Numbered from the stretch's first letter, positions 23,998 to 35,572 are shown. The stretch: 40,333 nt of DNA from Saccoglossus kowalevskii (GCF_000003605.2 NW_003122409.1:1141542-1181874); one strand, 5' to 3'. Notes: generated by a model from the letters alone, not told the origin. Numbers and translations: made by a program.

Positions 23998-25975
23998 GCT
24001 CAATTAGTAATGTATAAATTAGTAAAACTGGATCAATTAGTAATTTATCAATTATTATAACTGGATCAATTAGTAATGTATCAACTAGTAAAACTGGCTA
24101 AATTAGTAATGTATAAATTAGTAAAACTTGACCAATTAGTATTGTATCAATTAGTATAACTGGATCAATTAGTAATGTATAAATTAGTAAAACTAAATTA
24201 CCAATTAGTAATTTATCAATTAGTATAACTGGATCAATTAGTAATGTATCAATTAGTAAAACTGGACCAATTAGTAATTTATCAATTAATATAACTGGAT
24301 CAATTAGTAATGTATCAATTAGTAAAACTGGGTCAATTAGTAATGTATAAATTATTATAACTGGATCAATTAGTAATGTATCAACTAGTATAACTGGATC
24401 AATTAGTAATGTATAAATTAGAAAAACTGGACCAATTAGTAATTTATCAATTAGTATAACTGGATCAATTAATAATGTATCAATTAGTAAAACTGGATCA
24501 ATTAATAATGTATCAATTAGTAAAACTGGATATATTAGTAATGTATCAATTAGTAAAACTGGATCAATTAGTAATGTATATATTAGTAAAACTGGACCAA
24601 TTAGTAATTTATCAATTATTATAACTGGATTAATTAGTAATGTATACATTAGTAAAACTGGACCAATTAGTAGTTTATCAATTAGTATAACTGGATCAAT
24701 TAATAATGTATCAATTAGTAAAATTGGACCAATTAGTAATGTATCAATTATTATAACTAGATCAATTAGTAATGTACCAACTAGTAAAACTGGCTCAATT
24801 AGTAATGTATAAATTAGTAAAACTGGATCAATTAGTAATTTATCAATTATTATAACTGGATCAATTAGTAATGTATCAACTAGTAAAACTGGCTCAATTA
24901 GTAATGTATAAATTAGTAAAACTTGACCAATTAGTAATGTATCAATTAGTATAACTGGACCAATTAGTAATGTATAAATTAGTAAAACTAAATTACCAAT
25001 TAGTAATTTATCAATTAGTATAACTGGATCAATTAGTAAAACTTGATCAATTAGTAATATATCAATTAGTATAACTGGATCAATTAGTAATGTATAAATT
25101 AGTAAAACTGGACCAATTAGTAATTTATCAATTAGTATAACTGGATCAATTAGTAATGTATCAATTAGTAAAACTGGGTCAATTAGTAATGTATCAATTA
25201 TTATAACTGGATCAATTAGTAATGTATCAACTAGTATAACTTGATCAATTAGTATTGTATAAATTAGTAAAACTGGACCAATTAATAATTTATCAATTAG
25301 TATAACTGGATCAATTAATAATGTATCAATTAGTAAAACTGGATCAATTAGTAATGTATAAATTAGTAAAACTGGACCAATTAGTAATTTATCAATTAGT
25401 ATAACTGGATCAATTAATAATGTATCAATTAGTAAAACTGGATCAATTAATAATGTATCAATTAGTAAAACTGGATCAATTAGTAATGTATCAATTATTA
25501 TAACTGGATCAATTAGTAATGTATCAACTAGTATAACTGGATCAATTAGTAATGTATAAATTAGTAAAACTGGACCAATTAATAATTTATCAATTAGTAT
25601 AACTGGATCAATTAATATTGTATCAATTAGTAAAACTGGATCAATTAGTAATGTATAAATTAGTAAAACTGGACCAATTAGTAATTTATCAATTAGTATA
25701 ACTGGATCAATTAATAATGTATCAATTAGTAAAACTGGATCAATTAATAATGTATCAATTAGTAAAACTGGATCAATTAGTAATGTATCAATTAGTAAAA
25801 CTAGATCAATTAGTAATGTATATATTAGTAAAACTGGATCAATTAGTAAAACTGGATCAATTAGTAATGTATCAATTAGTAATGTATCAATTAGTATACC
25901 TGGATCAATTAGTAATGTATCAATTAGTAAAACTGAATCAATTAGTAATGTATCAATTAGTAAAACTGAATCAAT
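23998..25975. repeat. 33-bp satellite-like array, about 60 copies, with higher-order structure
   Basis: The consensus unit is ATCAATTAGTAATGT followed by ATCAATTAGTAAAACTGG. It is thus an internal 15+18 bp near-duplication with ATCAATTAGTAA twice per unit. Variants (TTATCAATTAGTATAACTGG, TTAATAATGTATC, CAACTAGTA) recur in the same order several times, showing amplification of multi-unit blocks. A 3-bp insertion (AACTAAATTACC) appears at about 24191 and again at about 24985. On the minus strand, 25984-24098 is an uninterrupted 628-codon frame coding an 11-residue repeat of the LLIDPVLLIDT type. I attribute it to the 3-divisible period and not to a real protein. Confidence 0.95.
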
Positions 25976-26326
25976 ATCACACAAAATATTTTTTTGATAT
26001 TATTATTGTGAGCACACATACGTGAAATTAACATCTTACATGCCCTTACATGTGTCGAGACTGAGCATTAATTTGAATTGTGAAATGACAAAAATATCTT
26101 TTTAAACAACAAATTTTAAAAATCGTATATAAATAAATGAATTGCTGAATCATTTATACGCAATATACAATATACATGTTTTTTGCTAATATTCATAAAT
26201 GATTCTTATATTTGCAATCATACTTGTTCACCGGACACATTTAACGTGTGGTCAAAGCTACAGCCAGTATTCCTTCTGATTTGCCAATATCAGTTATAGT
26301 GAAACCTCATTTACATAACTTTCTTT

Positions 26327-27277
26327 TCATTTTAATAATGTTTTTTCTGAATATTTGGCGAAAGTCGTGCATAAATAAGTGGCTGCCGAATTAATTAGAA
26401 TGAAAACATTCGCAATAAAACGTTCAGCAGTTACACACAATGACAGCTCATATCGATTCATGGCTGTCTCAATGAACTGTGGAACCCAACAGATAAATAA
26501 AACACCGAGCACTAGGCATGGTGTTATAGCTGCTTTTAATTCACGCTTCATATAATGTTGTTGCTCTATCTTTTCTGAATGTGGATTTATCCGTCTCAAA
26601 TGATGCCTTGCAGTTGAAAATATTCTCAGGTACATAGTAACCATTGCGATGAATGGAATAGTGAAAGCTGTTGCAGTAATGTAAATTCTTGGCCCACGCA
26701 TAAGTGGTCTTATTAGTTCGTAACAATTAATATACGTACTATATTTCGAGAACAAAGTTGGCACTAAAGTAACAAAACAATACATCCATAGTATTGCGAT
26801 TACGACTTTCACTCTGCGCAAAGTGATCCACTGATGGTAATAGAGAGGATACAGAATGGCGATGTATTTGTCTATTCCGATTGCAAGTAGATGCATCATT
26901 GACGCGCCTACAGGATTGAAGGCTAGCATGCATACGACAACACATGTCCATTTGTCCCTAACAAAACCCATTCCATGCATCAGAGCATTCAAGGGAGCCG
27001 CAGTTACTCCAATCAATAAATCAGCAAATGCTAAACGGACAATGAAATAATTTAGAATTGTTCGTAAATTGAGATTCTGATAAACTGCAAGTATCACCAA
27101 AACATTTCCAAACACAACAGGAATACTCAGAAATGCCAAAACAGCAAGCTCCGTGTAGAACAGAATCAGCAAACCATCGCAGTCCAGGGTGCTGGCAAGT
27201 TTCTCAATCGTCTGGTTAGATCCATTATGCACGGAAATATGGTGATTCCATAAGTCGGATTTGTCCATTGCAGTCAT
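26327..27277 (-). CDS. Rhodopsin-class GPCR, adenosine-receptor-like, divergent, intronless, 316 aa
   Basis: A seven-helix receptor expected in the plasma membrane. Visible class A marks: two N-glycosylation sequons near the N-terminus (NGS at 18, NQT at 21), GNVLV in helix 1 (57-61), LAFAD in helix 2 (82-86), helix 3 Cys112 paired with loop Cys185, DKY in place of DRY (136-138), and CWVP in helix 6 (263-266). The closest match by memory is the adenosine receptor group (TELAVLA...GNVLV...NYFIV in helices 1-2; IDKYIAI..PLYY after helix 3). Helix 7 keeps NSA (296-298), but the usual NPxxY aligns to TYLCT (300-304). Adenosine-contact positions are also changed (6.55 Asn to Thr, 7.43 His to Leu). 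The frame is fully open and the tail is short. It is probably an orphan receptor of a lineage-specific expansion; a recently silenced gene is the alternative. Confidence 0.88.
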   Translation of the reverse strand: MTAMDKSDLWNHHISVHNGSNQTIEKLASTLDCDGLLILFYTELAVLAFLSIPVVFGNVLVILAVYQNLNLRTILNYFIVRLAFADLLIGVTAAPLNALMHGMGFVRDKWTCVVVCMLAFNPVGASMMHLLAIGIDKYIAILYPLYYHQWITLRRVKVVIAILWMYCFVTLVPTLFSKYSTYINCYELIRPLMRGPRIYITATAFTIPFIAMVTMYLRIFSTARHHLRRINPHSEKIEQQHYMKRELKAAITPCLVLGVLFICWVPQFIETAMNRYELSLCVTAERFIANVFILINSAATYLCTTFAKYSEKTLLK

Positions 27278-27534
27278 CTTGGGGTATCTGTGTTGTTATT
27301 GGTGATAACGTCCGCAAATAGCAAGTTCAATTATTCGGCCCTTGGCAACAACACTTTGTTACCTGTATATCGACTAGCACGTGTCTTATGTACATCCCAT
27401 GAGAGACTATTCATATTAAAATATTCAATCAATACGATTAGTAGACTGCTGACAACAGAAATTACATGCCCGGAGGTGACTTAAGTATTAAACGGAAATC
27501 ATATATACGAGTTGAAACAATTAGATGTCGCGTT

Positions 27535-28205
27535 AAAAGTGTCATGAATTAGTTTTTGCGTATCTGTTAACCGACTTAATTAGCTGATTATTAGCGAATT
27601 GCTGCATTATGTCTGTCATCGTTTAGACCTATTTGAAGTTTTGGACGGAACTTGGCTCAGTGGTTTGGAATTAATTACGAGACAACCGCCGCTATTCTGA
27701 CAGTTGGTTTCCATAGTTATTAATGTAGTGAACGATTAATCAAAAGATATGACGTATTCAGTACTTAGTGTGATTGGCTTTATGATTGAAGGTTACGCCC
27801 TAGAGTCTTTTTACTGCTTTGTAATTGGTTAGAGTTTTGAAAATGAATAAAGAGAGTTTGAGTTGGTCTTGAAGAGTACTCCACGAGAGACGCAGTCCTG
27901 GGCAGTCGAGGGCAGTCCTGGAGAGCCTTGGGGCGAATGTTGACGCAGTCTAAAAGAGTCTTGGGTCAGCCTTGCGATAGTCTTGGGGATTTTTTCCCCA
28001 GGGCGCTGTGTCTTATAGAGTGCTCGACTGATCGACTAAGACGAGAGCTGAAACGTATTTCGTTGTGTGCGTCTTATTTGATTGTAAAGTATAAGTGACT
28101 TTCCCGATCCCATACCTCAAGGGAACGCGATAGAGAGACGAGACGAGATTCCCCCCTGACAAGTGTGGAGAACCCAGAGAGAAGAGAATTACCCCCTGAT
28201 AAAAG
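27535..28205 (+). mobile_element. Solo LTR, copy 2, with perfect 5-bp target duplication
   Basis: The 661-bp LTR spans 27540-28200, from TGTCATGAA to CCCCTGAT. It is flanked by AAAAG at 27535-27539 and again at 28201-28205. This exact duplication fixes the LTR ends for the whole family. Like the other copies it holds ATTGG (inverted CCAAT) motifs near 27770 and 27825, an AATAAA near 27845 and AGTCTTGG-like repeats. No gag-pol lies next to it, so it probably arose by LTR-LTR recombination. It sits upstream of the GPCR (about 260 bp from the GPCR start codon), pointing away from it. Confidence 0.87.
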
Positions 28206-29097
28206 GAATACAAATGCAATTTGTTGTCGTCATTCAATCCATCTCCTACTTTCAATTGTTTCGTGTGTGACAGGTATATATATCTGCTATTTATTATTGA
28301 TATTGAACACGCACACATCATTTTTAATGGCACTCATATGATGTTTATTATAAAAGAATTGATATATAGAGTTGAATAACAATTCCAATGTATGCGTCAC
28401 ACCCACTGTATCCGAGATACAGTATGGAACTTGCCTCGCAAAACTGCTTACTGATTAGCAAAGATTTCAAGTTTCATGCACTAGAATAGAAACTACTTTT
28501 ACATCATAGAACGTACCACTTGCATATGATGGCAGCAAATATACAAATTAAGCATTTTTTTGAAAATTGTAAATTAAATACCTTACATGTATCAAGTTTG
28601 TCTTTCGTTCATAGGTTTTGTTATGTGACGTTTGAAAAATCGTTTTGTCATGGAAACGCGTTTAATCGTTTGTAATGTGAGGAAAACGTGATTCTGGCTC
28701 TGCATCTCTTCAAGCAGTCGTTTGTGAACTACTATATATATACAAATATATTTCATTCATCGGGATGTATGTAATTGTCCGTGACGTCACTAGTTGACGT
28801 TTCTGCGTAGAATGTATACGAGATGAATTTGAGTATAACCAGGATTGTATTCCATCAATTTTATATTGGGAAAGTGAATTCTATAAAATAGAGGTTGTGT
28901 TATGATTATAACAAAATAAGTGTTTTGAAACGCATTTAAGTGAAAGCACTCCCATGATCAAAAATATTTTGTCTTAAAATGTACTAAATACTAAATCGCT
29001 TCGCCGTAGCCGCTGAGTTTGTGCGATTCAGTCGCCGTCTAATTATACAGCATCTTGTTGTATTATTTGGGGTCTTTATATTTTGGAGCTTCTTGAC
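28206..29097. other. Intergenic, no gene seen
   Basis: AT-rich DNA with no coding pattern or recognisable repeat. The TGACGTCA-like motif near 28783 is a single chance-level match. Confidence 0.6.
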
Positions 29098-29172
29098 AAA
29101 CACACACACCCACACACACACACCCAACCCCCCCACATATATATATAGAGAGAAACAATTCTCAATATGTTT

Positions 29173-29210
<38 letters not shown>

Positions 29211-29240
29211 ATTGTAAATTGTTTCTATCGAAGAGATCCA
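29098..29240. repeat. CA-rich microsatellite followed by a TA-repeat hairpin
   Basis: An interrupted (CA)n/(CCCA) tract at 29098-29130 is followed by an imperfect palindrome. GAAACAATT..CAATATGTTT..GTTTTATATA on the left (from about 29152) mirrors TATATAAAACATATTG..AATTGTTTC on the right (to about 29226), around a (TA)n core. It could extrude as a cruciform, or be a snapback mobile hairpin. Confidence 0.8.
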
Positions 29241-29530
29241 TATTTTGAGGCTTTCAAGTTGGTGTGGGATTGTTCCAAAAAAGGGATTTACAAAAAATGC
29301 ATGAATAATAAAGGTTGAAGTCAGGTCTAGTGAAATGTTCTGGGAAAGGAGATTCAATGACAAGGACAGAAAGTGGAAGAAATGTTGTATATAATGGACA
29401 TCTGAAAACACTATCCACAAATTGTATCATTGTGTCATGATTTATTTTCATGTATTTCGGTGAGGCCGCTTTTTGCAGTAATAGCGACTTCCTATGGTGA
29501 CCCCTGGATGATTCACACCTGCTCGTAACT

Positions 29531-29963
29531 TGTCATGATCAGGTTCATTCGTATGTTAGGGAATTAATGATTGGAACAACTGGCTGATATAATTGTCGAC
29601 TATGAAGTGTTGTTTTAGCCCTTGTGGCGACGATAAGTATGAGAGTTATGTCCTGGTATCCGGGGAAATTAATCTGACATTATGGCGTGTTCAGTACTTT
29701 GTGTGATTGGCTATATGTGTGAAGGCCACGCCTTAGAGTCTTTTAACTTCGCTGTAATTGGTTAACAGTTGGAATGTGAATAAAACCGATCTCATTTAGT
29801 TGTGGCAAGCTCTCGACAAGGCATTTCTTGAGGCGGCCGTGGGAGAGTTACAACGCGGCTGAGACTAAATGTGACCCGATTCGATTCTCTGTATGTCTTT
29901 GTTCGATAGAAAGGTGGAGAATTCCCCGAACTTGGTACCTCTGAAGTGAAGGTTAATAACACT
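29531..29963 (+). mobile_element. Related LTR or LTR fragment, copy 4
   Basis: It starts TGTCATGATC, like copy 2. It shares the promoter block with the other LTRs: GTGTGATTGGCTATATG, then AAGGCCACGCCTTAGAGTCTTTT, then a second ATTGG and an AATAAA-containing stretch. After that its sequence differs (AATTCCCCGAACTTGGTACC), so it is a different subfamily. The 3' boundary near 29963 is a guess and no clear target duplication was found. Confidence 0.55.
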
Positions 29964-30007
29964 CACGATTTAATCGTTCACAATTGACCAATATGCATCA
30001 TGTATGT

Positions 30008-30144
30008 AGCGACGAAGTTGTGCTGTACAGTTTCTGAAAAAAGGAAATCCAGTTTGAATCTCTGGTATATATTGCTGACTGATATGATAATGATGACGTC
30101 TGCAATATACTGCCCTCAAGTGTTAAACACTTCAAATGATTTAA
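30008..30144 (-). repeat. Dispersed repeat, arm 2 of an inverted pair with 23686-23936
   Basis: The reverse complement carries the same blocks in the same order as 23686-23936, but lacks that copy's roughly 130-bp central insertion. It starts about 45 bp after LTR copy 4, just as the other arm follows LTR copy 1 by about 100 bp. Confidence 0.75.
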
Positions 30145-31590
30145 TGACCGCCTCCATTATTTGTCGATTGATTTGAACGGAAATAACATTGAATAAAACA
30201 GTTGATTTTACAGATTATTTTGGTGTATCTGTGGGCACATAACTCTTCACAATACAAGTTGACACAGGCAGAATATCTTTACACCATTGGTATTTAATAT
30301 GTTAAACTCTCACTAAAGCGAAAACCTCGACAAAAACGTTTTGTTTGATGTTTAGAAAAATGTACAAATAAAAGTCCTTTCATGCATGCAAGATGTAAAT
30401 AACGGTAAATATCAAGAGGCCAATAGCAAACTACAGATCATGGGGAATTGCATGACATGATTGGCTTACGTGAAACTCACTTCGAAACGTTCCATCCAGA
30501 TAGGTCGGTGCCCTCTTGTTCCCCCCCCCCCGATACTGATAACAGCAAATGACCAATTCCTGGTATTTAGCTGTTCACTTTCCGAGTAACGTTCTACTAC
30601 AGTAACGCTATTGATCCAGGTAATCATGTCCACGTTTGACCTCAAGGAAATGACTGTCACTGCGGTTTAGCGACCTAAATCCTGAATAAAACAACTTCAA
30701 GCAGACCATTTTCGCCGGTGAGTGTTTAATAATCATGCTATCGATTGGTGATAGTTTTGATTGTCGATATGAAGAAATTGTGTACTTTTATCCATTTTTA
30801 ATTCGCACAAAATACATCTCAAAAACGTAATGTGTACGTGCGTTGGGGTTGTTATTTATTGTCTCATTTTCAAAAAAACAAAAGTTTATTTTTTTACTGT
30901 ACTAATTAATAATAATTAATATTCGATTTGGTTATGACGCATTTTGTCATACACATGCTAATATTGAAATGAAACAATCTGAATATTCTATTGTATGTGA
31001 AAGTTATGTTTCTGGTAGTTATTTTACACCCGCATGTACGTGTGCGTCAACGGGAATAACGACCACTTTTGGGACTGAGGTTCCGTAATAGGTAGAGGCG
31101 CCGACTTTCATCCAACCGAAGCTGAATTTCCACATGCTGTAAAATGCATACGTGATACTCTTAGATGAACAGGCACTTATCATCATCGGTCTTTTTGTAA
31201 TTCACATCAATGGCTGTGTACGATCTCGAGTATTTCTCTTCTACGAGGTTGGTCATTTGAATCATATTTGAAAATCGCCTAGCTCTTTCTCGGCCACATG
31301 TCCTTGAGGATTGTCACATGTGTTTACGGAACCAACGGCATGGCAAGGACTTGTACCTCTACAATTGGTGCCTTATTGGACAGGGTTAGGAAATTTACTT
31401 CAACGCCCTGCCCCTCAGACAAACCTCCTGCTTTCGTCACACCAGCTGTATGACCAGGAATTGGTTTTGTATGAATATGTTTTTCATTATTATATTGGGG
31501 TTTGGCTTTTGACACATAATTTATTTGGAACATTTTTCGGGAATAAATTCTGAATCTTCATACTGATGTCAGAGTGTCTTTGTTCACTGT
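30145..31590. other. Intergenic, no gene seen
   Basis: No gene is supported. A C-tract lies at 30521-30530. The open frames in this stretch are short and show no known domain. Confidence 0.6.
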
Positions 31591-31959
31591 GACGACTTAT
31601 TGTATTCATGTTTGAAATGTGAGGGAAATATGTTTATATGTCTGATATGTTTGAAAAATGTTTTAGATATTTTACAAAGATTTTACCAAGAATGTTTCAA
31701 TCAAGATTCAAATATGTCTCAAACATGCATTAACTGTGTGTTTTTGTAGCAAATGCATTCATGTCCCAAAAGTGTCCGCATCAGTCATCCGAAAGTATAC
31801 TAGTTTCAAACTAGTAGATAAGTGTAGTTTGAATACAATTCGATGAACAGCAAGGTTTGAAAATTTACTGAGAAAATCTGGGAAGTTTGCAAGACTAGTC
31901 TGGAACTAGTTTTGGAATAATTATTTGAGATGAGGTGAGCTGTTATTTGAATAACAAAG

Positions 31960-32550
31960 GATGTTATGATCTACTGAGTTGACACAACTGCTAGCCAGAT
32001 CACATTCTGATTGGCTCATGTGGAAACCCAGGTGGTGTCACTGAATCTGGGCCATCCATGCCTATAAATTGGACAGACTGTTGGGGTCCATCATTTCTAC
32101 GTGTACCCTGTGTATTCCTGCTGCGATATAGTAAGGAAAATGATACAGGCTGCAACCATCATTCTGTGAGACTTTTATGAACTGATCTGCGATCTCCTGC
32201 TTTCATCAATGCCCTCCAAAATACCATCGCTCTTTGCAAGCAAGACTCTAGTATTTCTTCGTTGTTGTGTTGCAGAAGCCATTGACTGTCGTCTATTTCC
32301 ACATCCTGGAACTGTGAGTTATCACCAATGCAAACTTCCCTAAGCAATCTCCTATTTTAGTGACTTTATTCATTGTATTTTTCTGTGCCATATTTCTTGT
32401 AATTATTTTGAGAGGTATTAAAGCCTAGAGCTTTAACTCGATATTTTGGTGTATGTGTATTTCATTTCCAGTGCTTTTTTCTTGTCTACCCCATACTAGC
32501 AGTGAAAGCAGAACCCCCCTGTCCAGTGTGAGTTCTGTGGGTGCCCTCAG
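31960..32550 (+). other. LTR-like or promoter-like module
   Basis: A TATA-like CCTATAAATT at about 32060-32069 is followed by about 300 bp, and then by AGGTATTAAAGCC and a pyrimidine-rich stretch, as in the promoter/poly(A) layout of an LTR. It may begin at TGTTATGATC near 31962. On both sides (31600-31760 and 32560-32670) the DNA is dense in ATGTTT/AAACAT motifs, as if a related sequence had been split. No matching second copy or target duplication was found. Confidence 0.3.
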
Positions 32551-32717
32551 TAGGAGTGCACAAATGTCTTATACATGTTTTGAACATGTGTAAAACATTT
32601 ATCCTCATAGAAACATAAACGAAAAATGTTTCTGACCAATCTGGAACATGTTTTAATGACCACATTTTGGTAAGAGTTGTTACAATTAGTCATTATTGAT
32701 GCTCATTTGTTTTAGCA

Positions 32718-34720
32718 TGTAATATTTGAATTAGTATAGAGCCAGAACGAGGCTATGACCTGAGGTCATTCTCTGTGCATGTTGTTGTAATCCAAGATGT
32801 CTGCCTCCAATGTGATTAAATCACTACTGTTGAAACAATGACTGATCGCACTCTCATTATATGAAAACAACACTCAAAACATGGTGGCAGCGGTGCAGCA
32901 TGATTTCCAGATGTTTCTGTAAGTCAAGAAAAGCAACCCAAGATCTGCGAAACTGAAATTTTGCAGCTCAACAAGCAAACGGCAGAATATCAACTCGCTT
33001 TTTTTCTGCATGCAATGGTCCCGATGCAATATATACTAGTAATTGCTTTGCTTATGCTGAGACTGAAGACAAAACCCTGTTGGCAACTGTGCTTAAGAAA
33101 TTTGACAACCACTTTATCTGTAAAGTTAATGAGACATATGAGCGATACTTGTTAAACAAACCTATGCAAGAACCTCGTGAAAGCATTGATGTATACATCA
33201 CAGCACTGAGATCACTAGCGAAGACATGGACTTCTGTCAATGTCTACATGATTCCCTCATTCGAGATCAAATTGTCAATGCAGATAGAAAACGTCTCTTA
33301 CAAGAACGAAAATTAACTCTAAACCACTGCACCGACACATGTCGTGGAGAAGAAGCCACTGCATCACAATGAAAGCGATGGGAAGTCAACTAGAGGTCAA
33401 CAAAGTGAGAACAAAGTATTGACTGTAGATACTGTGGATATAAACATGAAGCAGACATACAAAAATGTCCTGCCTGGGGGAAACATGTTCATCATGCAAA
33501 GGCAGAAACCACTTTGCCAAAAAATGCAAGAAATCCCATGCTGACGTGCGCACAGGACATAAAACTAACCACTCCAGTGATTCTGATCCTGAATGGATAA
33601 ATGTTGTAAAAGAGCAGTCATGCTTATTGACAAGCAGATGAACTAACCAATTAACCAACCAATTAACCAAGAAAACTTCAAAGTAGTAAACATTGTTCAG
33701 ACGAACAGTAAAGTCGACATAATCGATAAATATTCTGACCTTTTCAATAGTAGTGAGCTTGGAAAAATGGATGGCAATGTACACCTCCATGTCAACCCAG
33801 ATGCCGTTCCCATGTCGTACTGTTCCTGTCTCAGTTAAAAGTAAATTGAAAACTGAGCTTGAGCGTCTAGTGAAACTTGAAGCATTAGCAAAAGTTGATA
33901 AACCAACTGAGTTGACCAACCAGTTTGTAATGACAACCAATAAGTCAGGTGAGATCAGAATTAGCATTGATCCTAAATCACTTAATGAAGCCCTAAGTAG
34001 AAAATGATATCAATTACCCACCCTTGATGAACTACTGTCAGAACTATCTAACTCCAAAGTGTTTACGAAAGTTGATTTTCATCTATGTTTTGGCACTTAG
34101 AACTGGATGAAGAGTCCAGCTTGTTAACAACGTTCATCACCCCATTCGGTAGATATCGATGGTGCCGCCTTCCCCTTGGTTTGAATGTTTCCAGTGAAAT
34201 ATTTCAAAAGGAATCAAACTTATAAAGGAAAAGCTAGATCTATACTATAAAGAGATACCTTTTCATGGGCATCTACTGACTGAGCAAGGATTCAGACACA
34301 TTATCAAGAGCGTACCTTCCACCAAATGACAGAGTCAATGAAGACACCATATTTGATAGAATCAATAAGGCCAGCTTTCTACCTATATGTGACGAAAGAT
34401 TAACACAAATTCGCAATGAGAAAGAGCATAACGCATTTCCACAATTCCTCCGAAACGTAATACTGCAAGGATGGCCGGATAGCAAACTGCTAACACAGGT
34501 CTCACCATATTTCAATTTCCGTGATGACTTATCCGTCCAAGATGGTCTTATCTTCAGAGGTGAAAGGGTAGTAATTCCACACACACTCAGGAAAGAAATG
34601 ATGACCAAAATACATTCATCACACATGGGAATTGAAGGATGCTTGCGAAGAGCACATGAATGTATCTACTGGCCTGGGATATCAGTCGATGTAAATAATT
34701 ACATATCATATGAAACTAGC
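32718..34720 (+). mobile_element. Decayed Ty3/gypsy-type LTR retroelement, internally deleted
   Basis: Translated in broken frames, the stretch shows, in order: a gag-like region (about 33080-33300), a CCHC-type zinc knuckle region (about 33430-33540), a reverse-transcriptase N-terminal part (about 33760-34210) and an integrase zinc-binding region (about 34560-34700). Several frameshifts and stops separate them. The C-terminal part of RT, RNase H and most of integrase are missing. A TGGTGGCAGCGG at 32882-32893 is placed like a primer-binding site, so a short 5' LTR could end at 32881 (perhaps starting at 32718). No 3' LTR was found. It cannot encode a working element. Confidence 0.8.
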
Positions 34721-34729
34721 CAATGTAAA

Positions 34730-35572
34730 GAAATATATATCTATTTTTATAGAAGAACCTTCCCAAATAAAAGAAATTCTTAAATTTAAAAACATAAGAG
34801 GTAGTCACTAAACCATGTACTTTCATACTCAAGCAAGAGAACAGACATGTTGGTGAACTAGCCTTGCACTATAAGTGTTTTATTGTTTGCAGTCTGTAAA
34901 ATACCAGTTTTTTCACAAATAAAAAAAATAAAAAAAAAAGATCTACAGACCTTACTTCTTTATATTTTTGAGTGGGCCAGCCAAGTTTCCACATACAAAA
35001 ATACACATAATATTTCTATTTAATTTATTTTATAATATTGTCACTGAATTCTTTAAAATAAATTTACCATTTACAAATTAATGTGTTCGACACTATATAA
35101 TCTTAATATTTTACAATTTGAATCTGTTTCAAGACATTTGAAAAATTTATTTTAAAAGCATAACAATACAATGACTAGATTTAGTGTCACAGTTTGCTCC
35201 CAGTTCATATTGGAATATTGCCAGCAATAATTAATAAAGCTTGTTCAGATTACCATTTATTCCCGACATCATACTCAGTGGCTAGTTCTTAGGATCAACA
35301 ACAGTAAATAAATAAACAGAAATCATTTTGATGCCATGTTTTAGACGACACCGCCATATCGCAGCGATATTCAACACCGCCATATCGAATTTGGACTCAA
35401 TGACTCAACAAACAATAAACACATCTTCCACCCACCACACACATTTTAGCCATAATTGAACAATCAAGAAAGCAACAAATATCAGGCTGCATCCTGAAAA
35501 CAACGAGGTAACACATTACAACCAGTCATTACAAACGTGAAATCCTCCACCCTCCTAGTACACCCTACAGCA
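34730..35572. other. Intergenic, no gene seen
   Basis: AT-rich, with an A-rich stretch at 34918-34940 and a short imperfect repeat of CACCGCCATATCG at 35350-35390. No coding pattern. Confidence 0.6.

Noticed and set aside
24098-25984. 628-codon open frame on the minus strand
   Set aside because: It is explained by a 33-bp tandem repeat whose period is a multiple of three. There is no host-like domain, no composition typical of a real protein, and the start Met lies at the array edge.
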